From Acorus gramineus (taxonomy: Eukaryota > Streptophyta > Magnoliopsida > Acorales > Acoraceae): a DNA stretch of 64,000 nucleotides. The position numbers were made by a program, and so were the translations under genes. Shown here piece after piece: positions 20,401 through 31,136 of the stretch; position 1 is the stretch's first letter; each line of letters begins with the position of its first letter. The stretch covers positions 2,354,400-2,418,399 of the forward strand of contig JAUJYN010000027.1 of NCBI GenBank assembly GCA_030737835.1, written 5' to 3'. The notes below the pieces were generated by a model. The model saw nothing but the letters and a program-made list of their open reading frames with translations. It did no database searches and had not been told where the DNA came from.

Positions 20401-22439
20401 CGGACCGAAGCTAGTTCTGACTGGATCTGGATTCTTGAAAAACAATTTTTAGCTTTATATATAGTTTTTTAGGATGTAATCATGAGGGCTGTTTTTTAAT
20501 TAATCAAATAATCATGCTTGTTGCGGATGACAGAGGCTGCTTTTGTTGGAATAAACACAGTTTTCGAAGCACTTATTTTGTTGTAATCATGAGGGCAGTT
20601 TTTCAGTTAAGTGAGCATGTTTGGTAACTTGTTTGGATCTTTTAGCTCTTAAAGAAGCTAAAAATAACTCAAAACGGATTGCCACACGGGACCTTAGTTT
20701 AAACTTTAAAATTAACTTGCAATTTTTAGACAATGCAGAGATTCTTAGATTTTTATCGAATTGTATGTAGAACTTTTCACCATCTCCAGTTTTCAGTTGG
20801 TTCACTTCAATTGTCTCATGATCTCCGTTCTTTTGACTCAACCATCTGACATGCATTTTTGTTCCAGTCATTGTCAACAGTTACAGACTTTTAATACTAG
20901 CAACCAGAACAGCAATGGGAGCACTTTATTTCTTCACTGTGCTGTTGTGCTTACAGAAGCAACACATTAACTAAAACTTTGGAGCAATATCAGAAGATAA
21001 GGAATTCTAGAGTATTTGGATTTGTTTTTGCAAAATCTGTCATTCCCCATGGAAGAACAATTTGAATTAAATGACCTTTTCCACCTCCTCATATAGACTC
21101 ATTATAAGAATTAAGTAGTATAAAAATTGTATTATGCATGCACGCACTTAAATTTTGTTATAATTTTTTTTCGAGAGAAAGGTAGGCAATAGCATAGGAT
21201 TAATTAATAAATCTGTTATAAATTGAGGTAGGCTTTTGTACCTGCTTGAGGTTTTGAATTGTTTTTGCAAGCTAATATTTTTCGAAATTCTTTTCATCGT
21301 TATGTGTAGAAGAATAATATAAATCAAATGATTTGGTTTCCTCCAGACTTTTTTCAGAAAAGAGTTGTTTCATCTTAAATTGTGACACCTATGAGTTAGG
21401 TTTTCTTTTCCGCAAATAGGAAAGACAGGGCAGTAAGTTGGGGTCAGATCTGGCATAATCCAAACCCATAGTGACCCCAAATTGTTTAAGCCCAGATCTG
21501 AACCCACATCAACCACAAATTGTCACTCAAACTTGCCCCGGGCTGCCCAACCTCCCATTCTAGAACCTATGTCATATCTCTTCCTCATTTAAAATCTACA
21601 AAACTTGCCCTGGATCGCCTCGTCTTATGTTTGGTTGTGTTGGGCTTAACTAGATCACAAATTAGAAAAAAAAATTATTTTTTTTCATTACAACACAAAC
21701 ATAAAATTCCTTAGAAAAATATAAAATTAAAATTTGTTTCAAAGTAAATACTAAATTAGGTAATATCTTAAGTCATGAACTTCACGTACCCATTTAAAAT
21801 CCCATCAAAGCTAGATTCGGGGTAGGACAGGTTTTTTTTTTGGGGGCAGGGCAGGTTTTAAACTTGAATCATGAAACATGTTCCATTGCATCCCTATCTG
21901 CAAATTGATCATGGGTATGGTAAGAATTTCACGACACGTTCCCTCTACTAGCAACAGTAGGCTCTCCTTGGATTCCTCACTATCATGTTAGATAGGATAA
22001 AGTGACACTTGTAAATATTAAATAAATGTGATAGAAACTATTTCACATGTTTTTGTTTCAGAAAATTTGTACAAGAATCTGATTGATTCTTGTTCTTATT
22101 TGTTGGCAGGGAGTCAGTAAAGGCATTGTTGCTGAAAAGATCTTGAGTTCGATAGCAGAGAAGGGAGTGAGAGCCGATTTTGTGCTGTGCATTGGTGATG
22201 ACCGGTCCGACGAGGACATGTTTGAATGCATTGGAAGTGCAGTAAACAGAAAACTGGTTTCTTCCAACACTGCTGTATTTGCCTGCACGGTTGGCCAGAA
22301 ACCGAGCAAGGCTAAATATTATTTGGACGACACAACTGAGGTTGTTACAATGCTTGGAGCCCTAGCTGAAGCTTCAGATGAATCCCCATTGTCCTCACCT
22401 TCATCTTCACCCCGGGCTGTTACTGCAACCTCACCTTAA
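14411..22439 (+). CDS. TPS7: class II trehalose-phosphate synthase, TPS7-like
   Basis: Three exons, 14411-16401, 16506-16779 and 22110-22439, with GT-AG borders and matching phase, give 864 residues, normal for class II plant proteins with a GT20 synthase-like domain and a HAD phosphatase-like domain. The N-terminus MLSRSYTNLLDLASGNFP closely resembles Arabidopsis TPS7. Synthase-domain marks are WIHDYH (205-210) and PVGVHM (from 305). Key positions depart from active synthases: GNQLP at 67-71 has Gln for the usual Arg, and VDDMD at 342-346 replaces the VDRLD-type sugar-nucleotide motif. Phosphatase motifs DYDGT (598-602), VSGRGR (635-640) and GDDRSDED (from 784) are intact. Class II proteins usually lack synthase activity and are thought to be regulators in the trehalose-6-phosphate sugar-signalling system, probably cytosolic. 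The start is the first ATG after the leader and fits the family. The frame is intact. Confidence 0.93.
18400..18650 (+). mobile_element. probable LINE 3' end in TPS intron 2
   Basis: The stretch ends with TTTTTAATGAAATTGCGGTA, then CCTACCTTTCCATAAAAAAA. Such a TTAATGAAAT...CCTACCTTTCC tail followed by an A-run is typical of 3' ends of plant L1 elements. No coding domain remains, so this is a weak call. Confidence 0.4.
18765..19800 (-). pseudogene. degraded antisense copia pol (integrase to RT)
   Basis: On the minus strand, going from 19800 downward, an integrase C-terminal block reads NEWAEAMSTTCYTLNRV followed by PYEKL. Further down (about 19030) comes HQMDLKSAFLNEVLNEE, the copia reverse transcriptase signature, and near 18790 the equivalent of the YVDDI box is recognisable but mutated. 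Order and spacing fit a Ty1-copia pol. Frameshifts and stops are frequent and no LTRs were found, so it is an old fragment lodged antisense in the intron. Confidence 0.7.
20121..20450. mobile_element. MITE-like inverted-repeat element in TPS intron 2
   Basis: About 120-bp arms are inverted around a short AT-rich loop. The best paired block is CGAACTGCACAACCAATTGT (left, about 20198) against ACAATTGGCTGTGCAGTTCG (right, about 20325). The outer ends share TCTAGATTCAG/CTGGATCTGGA. Non-coding. The exact termini and target duplication are unclear. A decayed relative may lie near 9930-10080. Confidence 0.65.
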
Positions 22440-25089
22440 GGAAAATTATTCACCTCAACCCAATATTGCGATCAGGAAATTAAGAGATGATGTGAGTAAA
22501 ATTGAATGCTGAAGAGGGTGGAGCTGGGAGTTCTTCAGCATTGGCTTAACAATGATGTGGTAAACTGCCATTATCCAATTATTTGGCTGATCACGTCAGG
22601 GCATGTGTGTGGTAATTGCTGCAGGACAGCTTGGGTGCAACGACTGCAGGTTGTGATTGGTCTGGTTCGTCAAATGCAGAGGGCCATTGATATCAACCGT
22701 CATCTTTGGTTCTTGCTAATCTAACACGCATAAAGTGAGTGGAAGACATAAGCTGGCAGATTTCAGCTTTTTAATAGCTAATAATGCAGTCTTTTTTTTT
22801 CCCCTTTTGTGGCCCATCTAGTTTTGGAACAGGATTAATTCTTCATTGTTAATTTTATTATTGGTTTCATCTTCTGTAATAATGGTCTTTTTTCCTTTGT
22901 AGTGCATTGCTCGGCTGAGATCACTATGCAAGTTGGTACAACAATGCACTTATTATGGAATCGCATAAACAAAACCTCACCTTCAAATCCTACCATCCTG
23001 CACATATATTGAGCCACTCTTTGCCCTTAAATATCAGTTCCTTGCTGAGCATGAGATTCGCCCATATGGGTTATGACACGGCCTTATGCTCATTTGATCA
23101 CCGAAGGCTCATCCCGGGTGGCTTGGATGTAGTTGATTTCATTCATAATATGTGGTTTTTCCTGAGTTTTCTAATTTTGAAGATTTACACTTTTTCACAA
23201 TATGGAATTATGTTTGTTTATACTATAGACTATCAATGGTTATTACCGATGGGGAATGGCTTTTGGCACATTATGCCTCATCTGCCCGGAGTTATGGGCT
23301 CAGGCTAATTATGGCTATTTCACCACCTCAAGATTCTTTTTCATTTGGGCCCCCATGGTGCCGGGAAGTGTTTTGATCCGAGCAAGCTTCTGGTGGTGAG
23401 TGCCTGATATTTGAACTGGTTGTGGGCTTCTCCGACTCGGATGGAATTTGAGGCTATTCGACAGGGACTGAAAGGAAAAAGATACAAGTAGCCCCAATTG
23501 TAGGTATCCTGTTTTTTTTTTTTTTTTTTTTAAATCATATACTCATCTTTTAAAGTGCATACTATTATATGAAATGAAATATATATTGAAATATATTAGT
23601 GTATTTTTTTTATGGTAAAAAAATGAAGAAAAAGAAAATTTGGGTCATATACTATGACAGAATCTTATACATTATGATAGTGCTGTATATGTTATGTTAT
23701 CATAGTATATGGGGCTGCAAAATGGACTGCGTGTATCAACACTTGGGACTGAAATTTGCATGTGTACAAACATCCAGTGGATTGGGGAGCATCTATCCCC
23801 ACCAAGTGATTAACTCACCATCGAAAAAAAAATGGTGTTTAGCTGTTCCCACAGATCCGTCCAGGTCGATCGAACTTGGTCGTTATTTGAGGTTTTCGAC
23901 GATTGAAATTGGTTGTAATTTTTTGTTTTGGGCGACCAAACTTGGTCGAACAGGTCCAGAACTATCTGACCCTTCCTGACCCCGTTCGACCTAGACAATG
24001 AGATTTGAACCTCTAAGGTCGACCAAACGTTTTTGCAATTGTAGGTTTTGATCGACCAAACATGGCCGAACAGGGTCCAGAACTGTTCTTGATGTAGCTA
24101 TATCTACCTATTCTTTGTAAACAAATAAATTTTTGAGTTTATCCATCATATTCTACGTTTATTCTTTTATCCAAACATCGGCTAAGGGACTATGAAAAAA
24201 TGTAAGTAGTTGTGCTTTCAATTTGAGGAGGATAATTTCCCCTACAGTTAAATTTGTAAAAGTGGAATTAAAACTTGGATTGGACTTTTAGTAGAAAAGA
24301 AAATTAATTTGGTAGCTTGAATCTGTCTTTTTCTGTCTCAATGACTGACTGGGCATTTAGAGTGCTATCGCGCGACCTCTTTATAGGCTGCCTACGTACC
24401 CCTTGGGGATCAAGTCACACGTAGTTCCTTTATTGGCCTTGTAACTGCCTTGCCACTAAGTGTTTAGTGGGATTTTTTTCAGGGAAACATTCCCCTCGTC
24501 AGACCCTTGATTACCCACGTTTCGTAGGTAATGGGCTTTAATTGCCAACTTGGCAGTTACAGGCGTTTCATTCCTCTGACCATTTCTTCAGTCTGTTCGT
24601 GGCCCTTTGGCCTACTCGTTTACCCGTCACGTCTTTTTGAGTACGCCCGCGAGACGGAAGATCACTCGACTAGACCTCTTGTCTTGTCGTGTCTTCTCTG
24701 CTCGTACGCGAGGAGCAAGGTCATCGAACCATACCTCTTGCCTGGTCGTGCCTTAACTACTCGGGGTGGTATTCTTTCGCAAGGTACCTGACTGTCCGAT
24801 TAGACCTTGGATCTAATCGTGTCAACACATTTGGAAAAGTCATCATTGCTCATAATCCAGACTCTGATTCACGAGGCCCACGCATGGCCCATATCCGTCT
24901 TGCTATGACACGTTAATCCTGGACTGACACGTGTCGTGTAGATTTTTACCTCCACAACGAGGATCTCCGTACATCATGAAAAGGAAAAAAGAAAAAGAAA
25001 ATACATGAATTGAATCAATGCACCTGATGAATATTAAGTTATTAACCCCTCCCCCACTCATTGCCCATTAAGAATCCAGGTGATGGCTA
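22440..25089. other. TPS 3' flank and intergenic DNA, no gene seen
   Basis: The 3' UTR of the TPS7-like gene should occupy the first few hundred bases. T-rich sequence with TAATAAT-type motifs near 22780-22880 is a possible polyadenylation region. About 23470-23760 is a copy of the dispersed repeat also seen near 1303 and 25838. At 23860-24090 a block containing CGACCAAACTTGGTCGAACA is partly repeated as CGACCAAACATGGCCGAACA. Around 24350-24960 a more GC-rich non-coding block ends with GACACGTGTCGTGTAGATTT, LTR-like in flavour but unassigned. Confidence 0.45.
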
Positions 25090-25520
25090 CTCCAAAATAT
25101 ATTTTATATAATCCCGAAGCATTGAAGAAATTGCAGCCTAAGTATTTTTTCAATACCCTCTTTTGTTTTGAAAAACTCTCTCGTTGCGCGCTAACCAAAT
25201 TGACCAACATATAGTATGAGGAATCAATTATTAGAATTTAACTTGATTGCTTTTGTCACCCTTCTTACTCCTGTCCCCGTACCACCTCCACATGGCTTTC
25301 ATATATGAGAAAGAGCCAGAGGTCCCTAAGGGCTCCCCAACCTTTTTTCAGATTTGGGAGCTAAATGTGCACGTGAAAAATAGGTGATTCCTATACTCTT
25401 CCTCTTCACCGCATAAACCACACATTGTATCTATGTCATGCGACCAATTTACACAATTAATCTTGGTTAGAATGTTATTGATGGACAACACATAAAACAT
25501 TTAATTTTGTTGTACATACT
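25090..25520 (-). pseudogene. LINE 3' remnant with zinc-finger RT domain, antisense
   Basis: On the minus strand a frame reads NILTKINCVNWSHDIDT, then MCGLCGEEEEYRNHLFFTC and FSSQI followed by a stop. This is the zf-RVT motif (C-x2-CG-x-EE...HLF--C) at the C-terminal end of plant L1 ORF2 proteins. Flanking frames are broken and the rest of the element is missing. It is unrelated in position and strand to the L1 remnant at 3.6-5.0 kb. Confidence 0.7.
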
Positions 25521-25913
25521 CTAACCATAAAGTTGGGTTGTCATACTACTCAGTTTTTTTACAATTTCAAATGTGATCTCATATACCTCATTAACCCCTC
25601 CACTCACTATAATAAGATATATATCTCGTTGAAATTTTTCATATTTTCTATAAATAATATTATTCAATTTATTGAAGCATATATTTCACTTTTTATAAAA
25701 TTATATATCTCTTTTGATTTTTGTTTTTTAAATATAAAATTGGGTAGCATGCATTTTGGGCTATAAAATAGACTGAATATGACATTTTTCCAAGAAAAAA
25801 AAAAGAAAAATAAAGAAAGCTTATAATGTAAGGAAAAAGATACACATAGCTCCTATTGCAGTCCATTCCGTTTTTCTTTTTATTAAAAATCATACACTCA
25901 CCATTTGAAGTAT

Positions 25914-26192
25914 TGGAGTCATTATATAGGCCTGTTGTTGGGCCTATTCTTGGAGGCCCGGGGGTTGAGGGGCAACGCCCCCCATGGGCCGGAGGGAATA
26001 GGCCCAACAACAGGCCCATGTGGGGAATCACTGATTGGACGCACGGGGGTTCAGGGGCAGCGCCCCCGACTTGAATTTTTATCATGGGTATTTTAGTCAT
26101 TTTCTGTTTCTAGGGTTTGTACATTTTGTAACTATATAAGGGACCTTTCAGTCTCCATTACTCAATACAATATTATTCCATTTATTTCTTCT
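25914..26192 (+). repeat. 5' LTR of copia 1
   Basis: 279 bp, starting TGGAGTCATTATATAGG and ending CATTTATTTCTTCT. Contains a perfect 21-bp inverted repeat (25929-25949 against 25996-26016) and a second motif, GGGGCAACGCCCC, that recurs as GGGGCAGCGCCCC near 26053. A TATATAAGG motif near 26133 is the likely promoter. Confidence 0.88.
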
Positions 26193-26204
26193 TGGTACCA
26201 GAGC
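26193..26204 (+). promoter_or_regulatory. primer-binding site of copia 1
   Basis: TGGTACCAGAGC directly after the LTR, one mismatch from the TGGTATCAGAGC complement of initiator methionine tRNA. Confidence 0.85.
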
Positions 26205-26302
26205 CGCAAAGAAACCCTAGGGTTTCACGATTTTTTTTTCATCACGAGTCGTGGTGATCACTATTATCTTTTCCTCTCTCGGGTCGAGATTTGAAGTTTG
26301 CA

Positions 26303-27340
26303 ATGGATCCAACGCTGAAGGACCCCACGCCATTGTCGGGTGGGGAGATCAAGGACACCATCATTCCGTTAGGGCATAACTCTCATGCTCAATGGATTAC
26401 CAATGTGCTTCTTGATGGATGAAGTTATCCATCTTGGTCGCGTTCCGTTCGATTATATTTGGGTAGTCGAGGCATGTCATGCCTTCTTCTTGGCACCATT
26501 AAAAAGCTGACAGAAACTGATGCAACCTTCAATCAGTGGGAGATCAACAACTGTACGGTTCTAAGTTGGCTCTACAACTCTATGGAGACCCGTATCTTTA
26601 ATATGTTCATGTATCATGATACGGTCGACTCTCTATGGGCTGCGTTGAAGAAGTCCTATGGTCATGCCAGGAATGACTCACGGATCTATGAGTTGTACAA
26701 GGATATTGCCCAGGCCACCCAAGGTACCCAATCTGTTACCAATTATTTTGGATTTCTTCAAGTTCGTTGGGAGGAACTTGCCCATTATGAGCCTCTTTCA
26801 GAGTTGCATAAGGAGGCTGCCACGATTGTGGTTGGCCAACTACAACGCCAACAGACGTATGCGTTTCTTATGGGCCTTCGATCGGAGTTCGAATCTCTTC
26901 GTATTCAGATCTTGAATACCCCACCACTTCCTTCTTTATTTGAGGCATTTGCTATTATTGAGGGTGATGAGCATCGCCGTAAGATCTCTTCCTCAGTGAC
27001 CACTGGAACCCTAGGCGATCAGATAGCATTGGCGACCACCTCTGGATATGACTCTCGCTACCACGGGGATAGTGGTCGCGGTCGTGGTCGTGGATGTGGT
27101 CGCGGTCGTGGTCGTGGATGTGGACGCATCAATATTGTGACTTGTGGCCCCTGTGGAAAAACAGGGCATGAAAAAGTCAGATGCTTTCTTCTGTACCCAC
27201 AATTGATGCGATCTCACAATGTTGGAGCTCCTTCATCTGCCCCTCGTGCTGCTGTTGCTGATGCCTCGGTTCCGGGTGATGCCTCCACTGCTCCATCTGG
27301 ATCCTTTAATATGCGTATATTCAAAACCATATTGATGCCA
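26303..27340 (+). pseudogene. copia 1 gag
   Basis: Opens with ATG at 26303 (MDPTLKDPTPLSGGE) and hits an in-frame TGA at 26420, then continues in the same frame from LYLGSRGM to a CCHC zinc knuckle CGPCGKTGHEKVRC (27142-27183) that follows an RG-rich run. The order (UBN2-type gag, RG region, one knuckle) is normal for copia. The frame is lost near 27310-27345, where the protease continues in another frame. Confidence 0.85.
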
Positions 27341-27552
27341 TGGTTCGGGAGAGCCTTGCCTCTCATGTCTCTCATGCTGGTCTCTCTCATGCTGGTCCAA
27401 CATCCTCTGCTGCCTCTTCCTCTACCTCAGGTATCCCCTCCGCCTACCATGTTAACCAATCAAGGTCTCCTACTTGGGTCATTGATTCAGGCGCTACTGA
27501 ATATATGTCTGGTGAGTCTCGATTGTATGCACAGAGAGGTACGTCTTGCTGA
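27340..27552 (+). pseudogene. copia 1 protease fragment
   Basis: Contains WVIDSGATEYMSG, the aspartic protease active-site DSGA motif. Shifted relative to both gag and the downstream integrase frame, so two indels separate it from its neighbours. Confidence 0.8.
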
Positions 27553-27619
27553 TGGCTCACTTACACCTGTCATCAGTAAGGGTATCGTCCCTTTATCTTC
27601 TTCTTTATCATGACACTCT

Positions 27620-29194
27620 GTGTTACATGTTCCCAATCTTGCTGTTAACCTTCTTTCTGTTAGCCAATTGACTAAGTTTTTGAACTATTCAGTGACTTTC
27701 TACCCTAATCATTGTGTTTTTCAGGACCTGAGTACACGGGGGATTTTTGGCAAGGGGTATGAGAGAGATGGCCTTTACATCTTCGAAGAACCACCCACCA
27801 CGGCCCATGCTTCCATTTCGCTTACCGATCATTCGCATAGTTTTTCTCTACAATCTCTAGATTTATGGCATGCTCATTTAGGACATGCCAATTTCCAGCA
27901 TATATGTTCTTTATTTCCTACTTTTTGCTCTTCATGTAAGACTCATAAATTTCAATGTGATGTGTGTGAGATTTCTAAACATACACGTACTACTTATATT
28001 TTTCGCATGAATAAAGCTTTTGGGTTGTTTGATTTGATTCATTCTGATATGTGGGGTCCCTCTCCTGTTACTGCTTTTGGTGGTCATAGATATTACTTGA
28101 CATTCATTGATGATTTTTCTAGATATACTTGGGTTTATCTTCTTAAATCTCGGTTTGAGGTATCCTCTCAATGTGTTAATTTTTTGCGCATGATTAAAAC
28201 ACAGTTTAACATTACTGTCAAGAGTATCAGGTCTGATAATGGGGGGGAGTATGTCTCGGATTCTTTTCGGTCTCATCTGAATAAATTGGGAATTCTTCAA
28301 CAGTTGACTTGTCCATATACACCTGAGCAGAATGGGGTGGCGGAACACAAAAATCATCATCTCATCAATGTGGTTCGTTGTCTCCTTCGAGGAATGAATG
28401 CTCCAAAGTCCTATTGGAGTATGACAGTCCTCACTGCTTCCTTTTTTATTAATCGGACTCCCAGTCGTACTTTAGGAGGTCAAGTTCTTTTCCATGTTTT
28501 GTATCCTGATCGTACTCTTTTCCCCATCACTCCTCGAGTCTTCGGGTGTACTTGTTTTGTTCAGGATAGGGGGCCCTCATGCACCAAGCTTGATGATAAG
28601 TCTATACGTTGTGTTTTCTTTGGTTATTCCACTATGTCCAAAGGATATAGATGCTATGATCTTATTTTTTGGAGATTGTTTCATTCCCTTGATGTTGCAT
28701 TTTTTGAAGATGTGCCATATTTTTCTAACACGGTTTTGCAACATTCGTCTTCACCGGTTCGACCGACTTCATTTTTTCCGTCATTGCCTTTGCCACAGTC
28801 ACAGTCGCCACCACCACAGTCGTCACCACCACTGTCATCCCCACAACAGTCTCCTCTTATTGTATACACTCGTAGACCTCGGTCACCTCTCTCTTCTGCT
28901 CACTTGTCGACATCCTCCTCGGACTCAGGTATACCTTCTTCCTTGATCGCTCCACATTCTGTTCCTGATTTGCCTCCATCTGACTCTGATGTGCCTATTG
29001 CTCTTCGCAAAGGTCGTCGGAGTTGTGTCACTGCTCATCCTCTTGCCCAATTTGTTTCTTATCAGGGACTTTTTGATTCCTACAGAGCTTACCTGGCTAC
29101 TACATCGTCTATCCGTATTCCTTGTACTGTTACTAAGGCATTACAGGATTCTCTATGGACCGCTGCTATGACCGCTGAGATGGATGCCTTGTAG
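27620..29194 (+). pseudogene. copia 1 pre-integrase and integrase
   Basis: An open frame of about 524 codons starts within DVLHVPNLAVNLLSVSQL of the gag-pre-integrase domain. The zinc-binding H-H-C-C module (LWHAHLGH ... CDVCEISKH) is followed by the integrase catalytic triad: Asp in LIHSDMWGP, Asp in SDNGGEY and Glu in QNGVAEH. A Pro/Ser-rich linker then leads towards RT. The first codon here is not ATG; the segment is an interior part of the polyprotein. It ends at TAG 29192-29194 just before the RT domain. Confidence 0.85.
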
Positions 29195-30657
29195 AAAAAT
29201 CATACATGGGAGTTAGTTGATCTTCCACCAGGGGAGAGGTTTGTTTGCCGTCGATGGGTTTTCATAGTAAAATACAAGGCTGATGGGGCCGTTGAGCAGT
29301 ATAAGGCACGCCTTGTTGCAAAAGGCTTTACTCAGACTCCAAGGAAGGATTTTCATGCTACATTTGCTCATGTTGCCAAGCTAACTACTGTTTGGCTTCT
29401 TGTCTCTCTTGCTGCTTGCCACAACTGGCCTCTTCATCAGATGGATTTGAAGAATGCTTTTCTTCATGGCGACTTGACCGAGAAAATTTATATGGATCCT
29501 CTGCCTGGTTTTCGTCTTCAGGGGGAGTATTACGGGAAGGTGTGTCTTCTTCTCAAATCTCTATATGGACTGAACAATCACCGAGAGCATGGTTTCAGAG
29601 ATTTAGTGTAATCATTCTCTCTCTTGGATTCACTCATTGTCATGCTGATCATACTTGCTTCATTCGTCGAAGTAATGGACGGTGCACCATTGTTCTAGTT
29701 TACGTGGATGATATCATTATCACAGGAGATGATGTTGATTACATTGTCAGAGTGAAGACTGAGCTTGGACATGCATTTGATGTGAAGGATTTAGGCCCTC
29801 TTCAGTATTTTTGAGGGATTGAGATTGCTCGTTCATGCCATGGTATCTCGCTCTCCCAGTGAAAATAAACTCTTGACCTTCTTGAGGACACTGGTATGCT
29901 TGGATGTCGCCCTGACACTTCTCCTATGGATCTGAACCATCGCCTTCATGTTGAATCAGGCGACCTTCTGCAAGATCCTTCTTTGTATCAGCATCTAGTG
30001 GGTCGTTTGATATACTTGACGAATACTAGACCTGATTTGACTTTTGCTGTCAGCGTGGTTAGTCAATTCATGCATGCCCCACGGACTTCTCACCTAGATG
30101 TTATTTACAGGATTCTTTGATACTTGAAGTTATGCCCAGGTCTTGGCTTATTCTATGCTACTAGTGCTCAGCGTATCATTTTTTGCTACACTAATGCAGA
30201 TTTTGCTTGTTCACTCACTAATCGTCGATCCACTTCTGGTTTCTGTACTTTCCATGGGGGAAACCTTATTTCCTAGAAAAGTAAGAAACAGAGTGTTGTC
30301 TCTCGTTCTTCTTCTAAGGCAGAATATCGTGCCATGGCCCAAGGCACATGTGAAATCATTTGGTTGCGCTATCTTTTGACAGAGTTGGGATTCCCTGTAG
30401 CTGGTTCATCTACTTTGTTTTGTGATAACCGATTTGCCATTATGCTTGTCTCGGACTCAGTTCTTCATGAGCAGCCCAAACACATTGAGGTTGATGTTCA
30501 CTTTCTTCGAGAGAAAGTACAGTCGGGCACCATTGACATAGTTTTTGTCTCTTTCAATGAGCAGCTTGCTGATATGTTCACCAAGTCCGTTGGTCCCTCT
30601 GTTCTTTGTTCTAGCTTGATCAAGTTGGGCTTGATTGATATCTTCGCTCCAACTTGA
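29195..30657 (+). pseudogene. copia 1 reverse transcriptase and RNase H
   Basis: After the stop, the same frame gives WVFIVKYKADGAVEQYKARL, then HQMDLKNAFLHGDL and SLYGLN. A frameshift near 29575 moves the rest, including the catalytic LVYVDDIIIT (about 29697). RNase H follows with RPDLTFAVSVVSQF, a SKAEYRAMAQ block near 30320 and HIEVDVHFLREKV near 30484, ending at TGA 30655-30657. Several stops lie between these blocks. Confidence 0.85.
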
Positions 30658-30666
30658 GGGGGAGTA
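30656..30666 (+). promoter_or_regulatory. polypurine tract of copia 1
   Basis: GAGGGGGAGTA immediately before the 3' LTR; it overlaps the end of the RNase H reading frame. Confidence 0.8.
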
Positions 30667-30667
30667 T

Positions 30668-30876
30668 TGGAGTCATTATATAGGCCTGTTGTTGGGCCTA
30701 TTCCCAGAGGCCCGGGGGTTGGGGGGCAACGCTCCCCATGACAACGCCCCCGATTTTAATTTTTGTCATGGGTATTTTGATCATTTTCTATTTCTAGGGT
30801 TTTTACATCTTGTAACTATATAAGGGACATTTCGGTCTCCATTACTCAATACAATATTATTCCATTTATTTCTTCT
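30668..30876 (+). repeat. 3' LTR of copia 1, internally deleted
   Basis: 209 bp. It aligns with the 5' LTR except for a loss of about 70 bp equivalent to about 25988-26057. The endpoints lie at the two GGGGCARCGCCCCC copies, consistent with deletion between short direct repeats. The second arm of the 21-bp inverted repeat is gone. Confidence 0.88.
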
Positions 30877-31136
30877 TGAAATATATGCTGTTATCAGCGC
30901 TCTGTAATGTAGTGTTAAAGGCCAAAATACATTGACCTTTATCCCTTGTTCAAAAGAAAGAAAAAAAAACTTGTCTATAGTTTAGCCAGTCAACAGAGCC
31001 TATAAGGATCGGATAGGCTCATATCTGTATCCGAATATAGATATCTGAAAAAAATATCTATATCCGATATCTGACAGATATTTAAATTAAATATTTGTAT
31101 CCAATATGAAATTTTTTTTTTTTTAAATATAAAAGT

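Larger units (their letters stand above)
16780..22109 (+). other. TPS7-like intron 2, expanded by transposon debris
   Basis: The donor CAG/GTATTT and acceptor GGCAG/GG border a 5.3-kb intron, against 104 bp for intron 1. No host coding sequence was found inside. It contains a probable LINE 3' end (about 18400-18650), an antisense copia fragment (18765-19800) and an inverted-repeat element (20121-20450). The remainder (16780-18280 and 20450-22090) is AT-rich without recognisable genes. The AT-rich composition fits an intron that is still spliced despite its size. Confidence 0.85.
25914..30876 (+). mobile_element. Ty1-copia LTR retrotransposon, broken (copia 1)
   Basis: Full-length structure: LTR 25914-26192, primer-binding site TGGTACCAGAGC at 26193, gag, protease, integrase, RT and RNase H in copia order on the plus strand, polypurine tract GAGGGGGAGTA (30656-30666), and LTR 30668-30876. 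The flanks GAAGTA/GAAATA look like a slightly mutated target duplication. Its integration site also survives as an uninterrupted paralogue at 31305-31340. At least one stop in gag (26420), two frameshifts before integrase, a stop at 29192 and further lesions in RT and RNase H rule out a functional copy. Confidence 0.92.

Noticed and set aside
22955-23376. 117-codon frame downstream of the TPS7-like gene
   Set aside because: No family motif, no start context, and overlapping frames of similar length; probably chance in AT-rich DNA.
24000-24040. GAGATTTGAACCTC block resembling a tRNA T-arm
   Set aside because: No matching acceptor stem, D-arm or anticodon arm could be placed around it.
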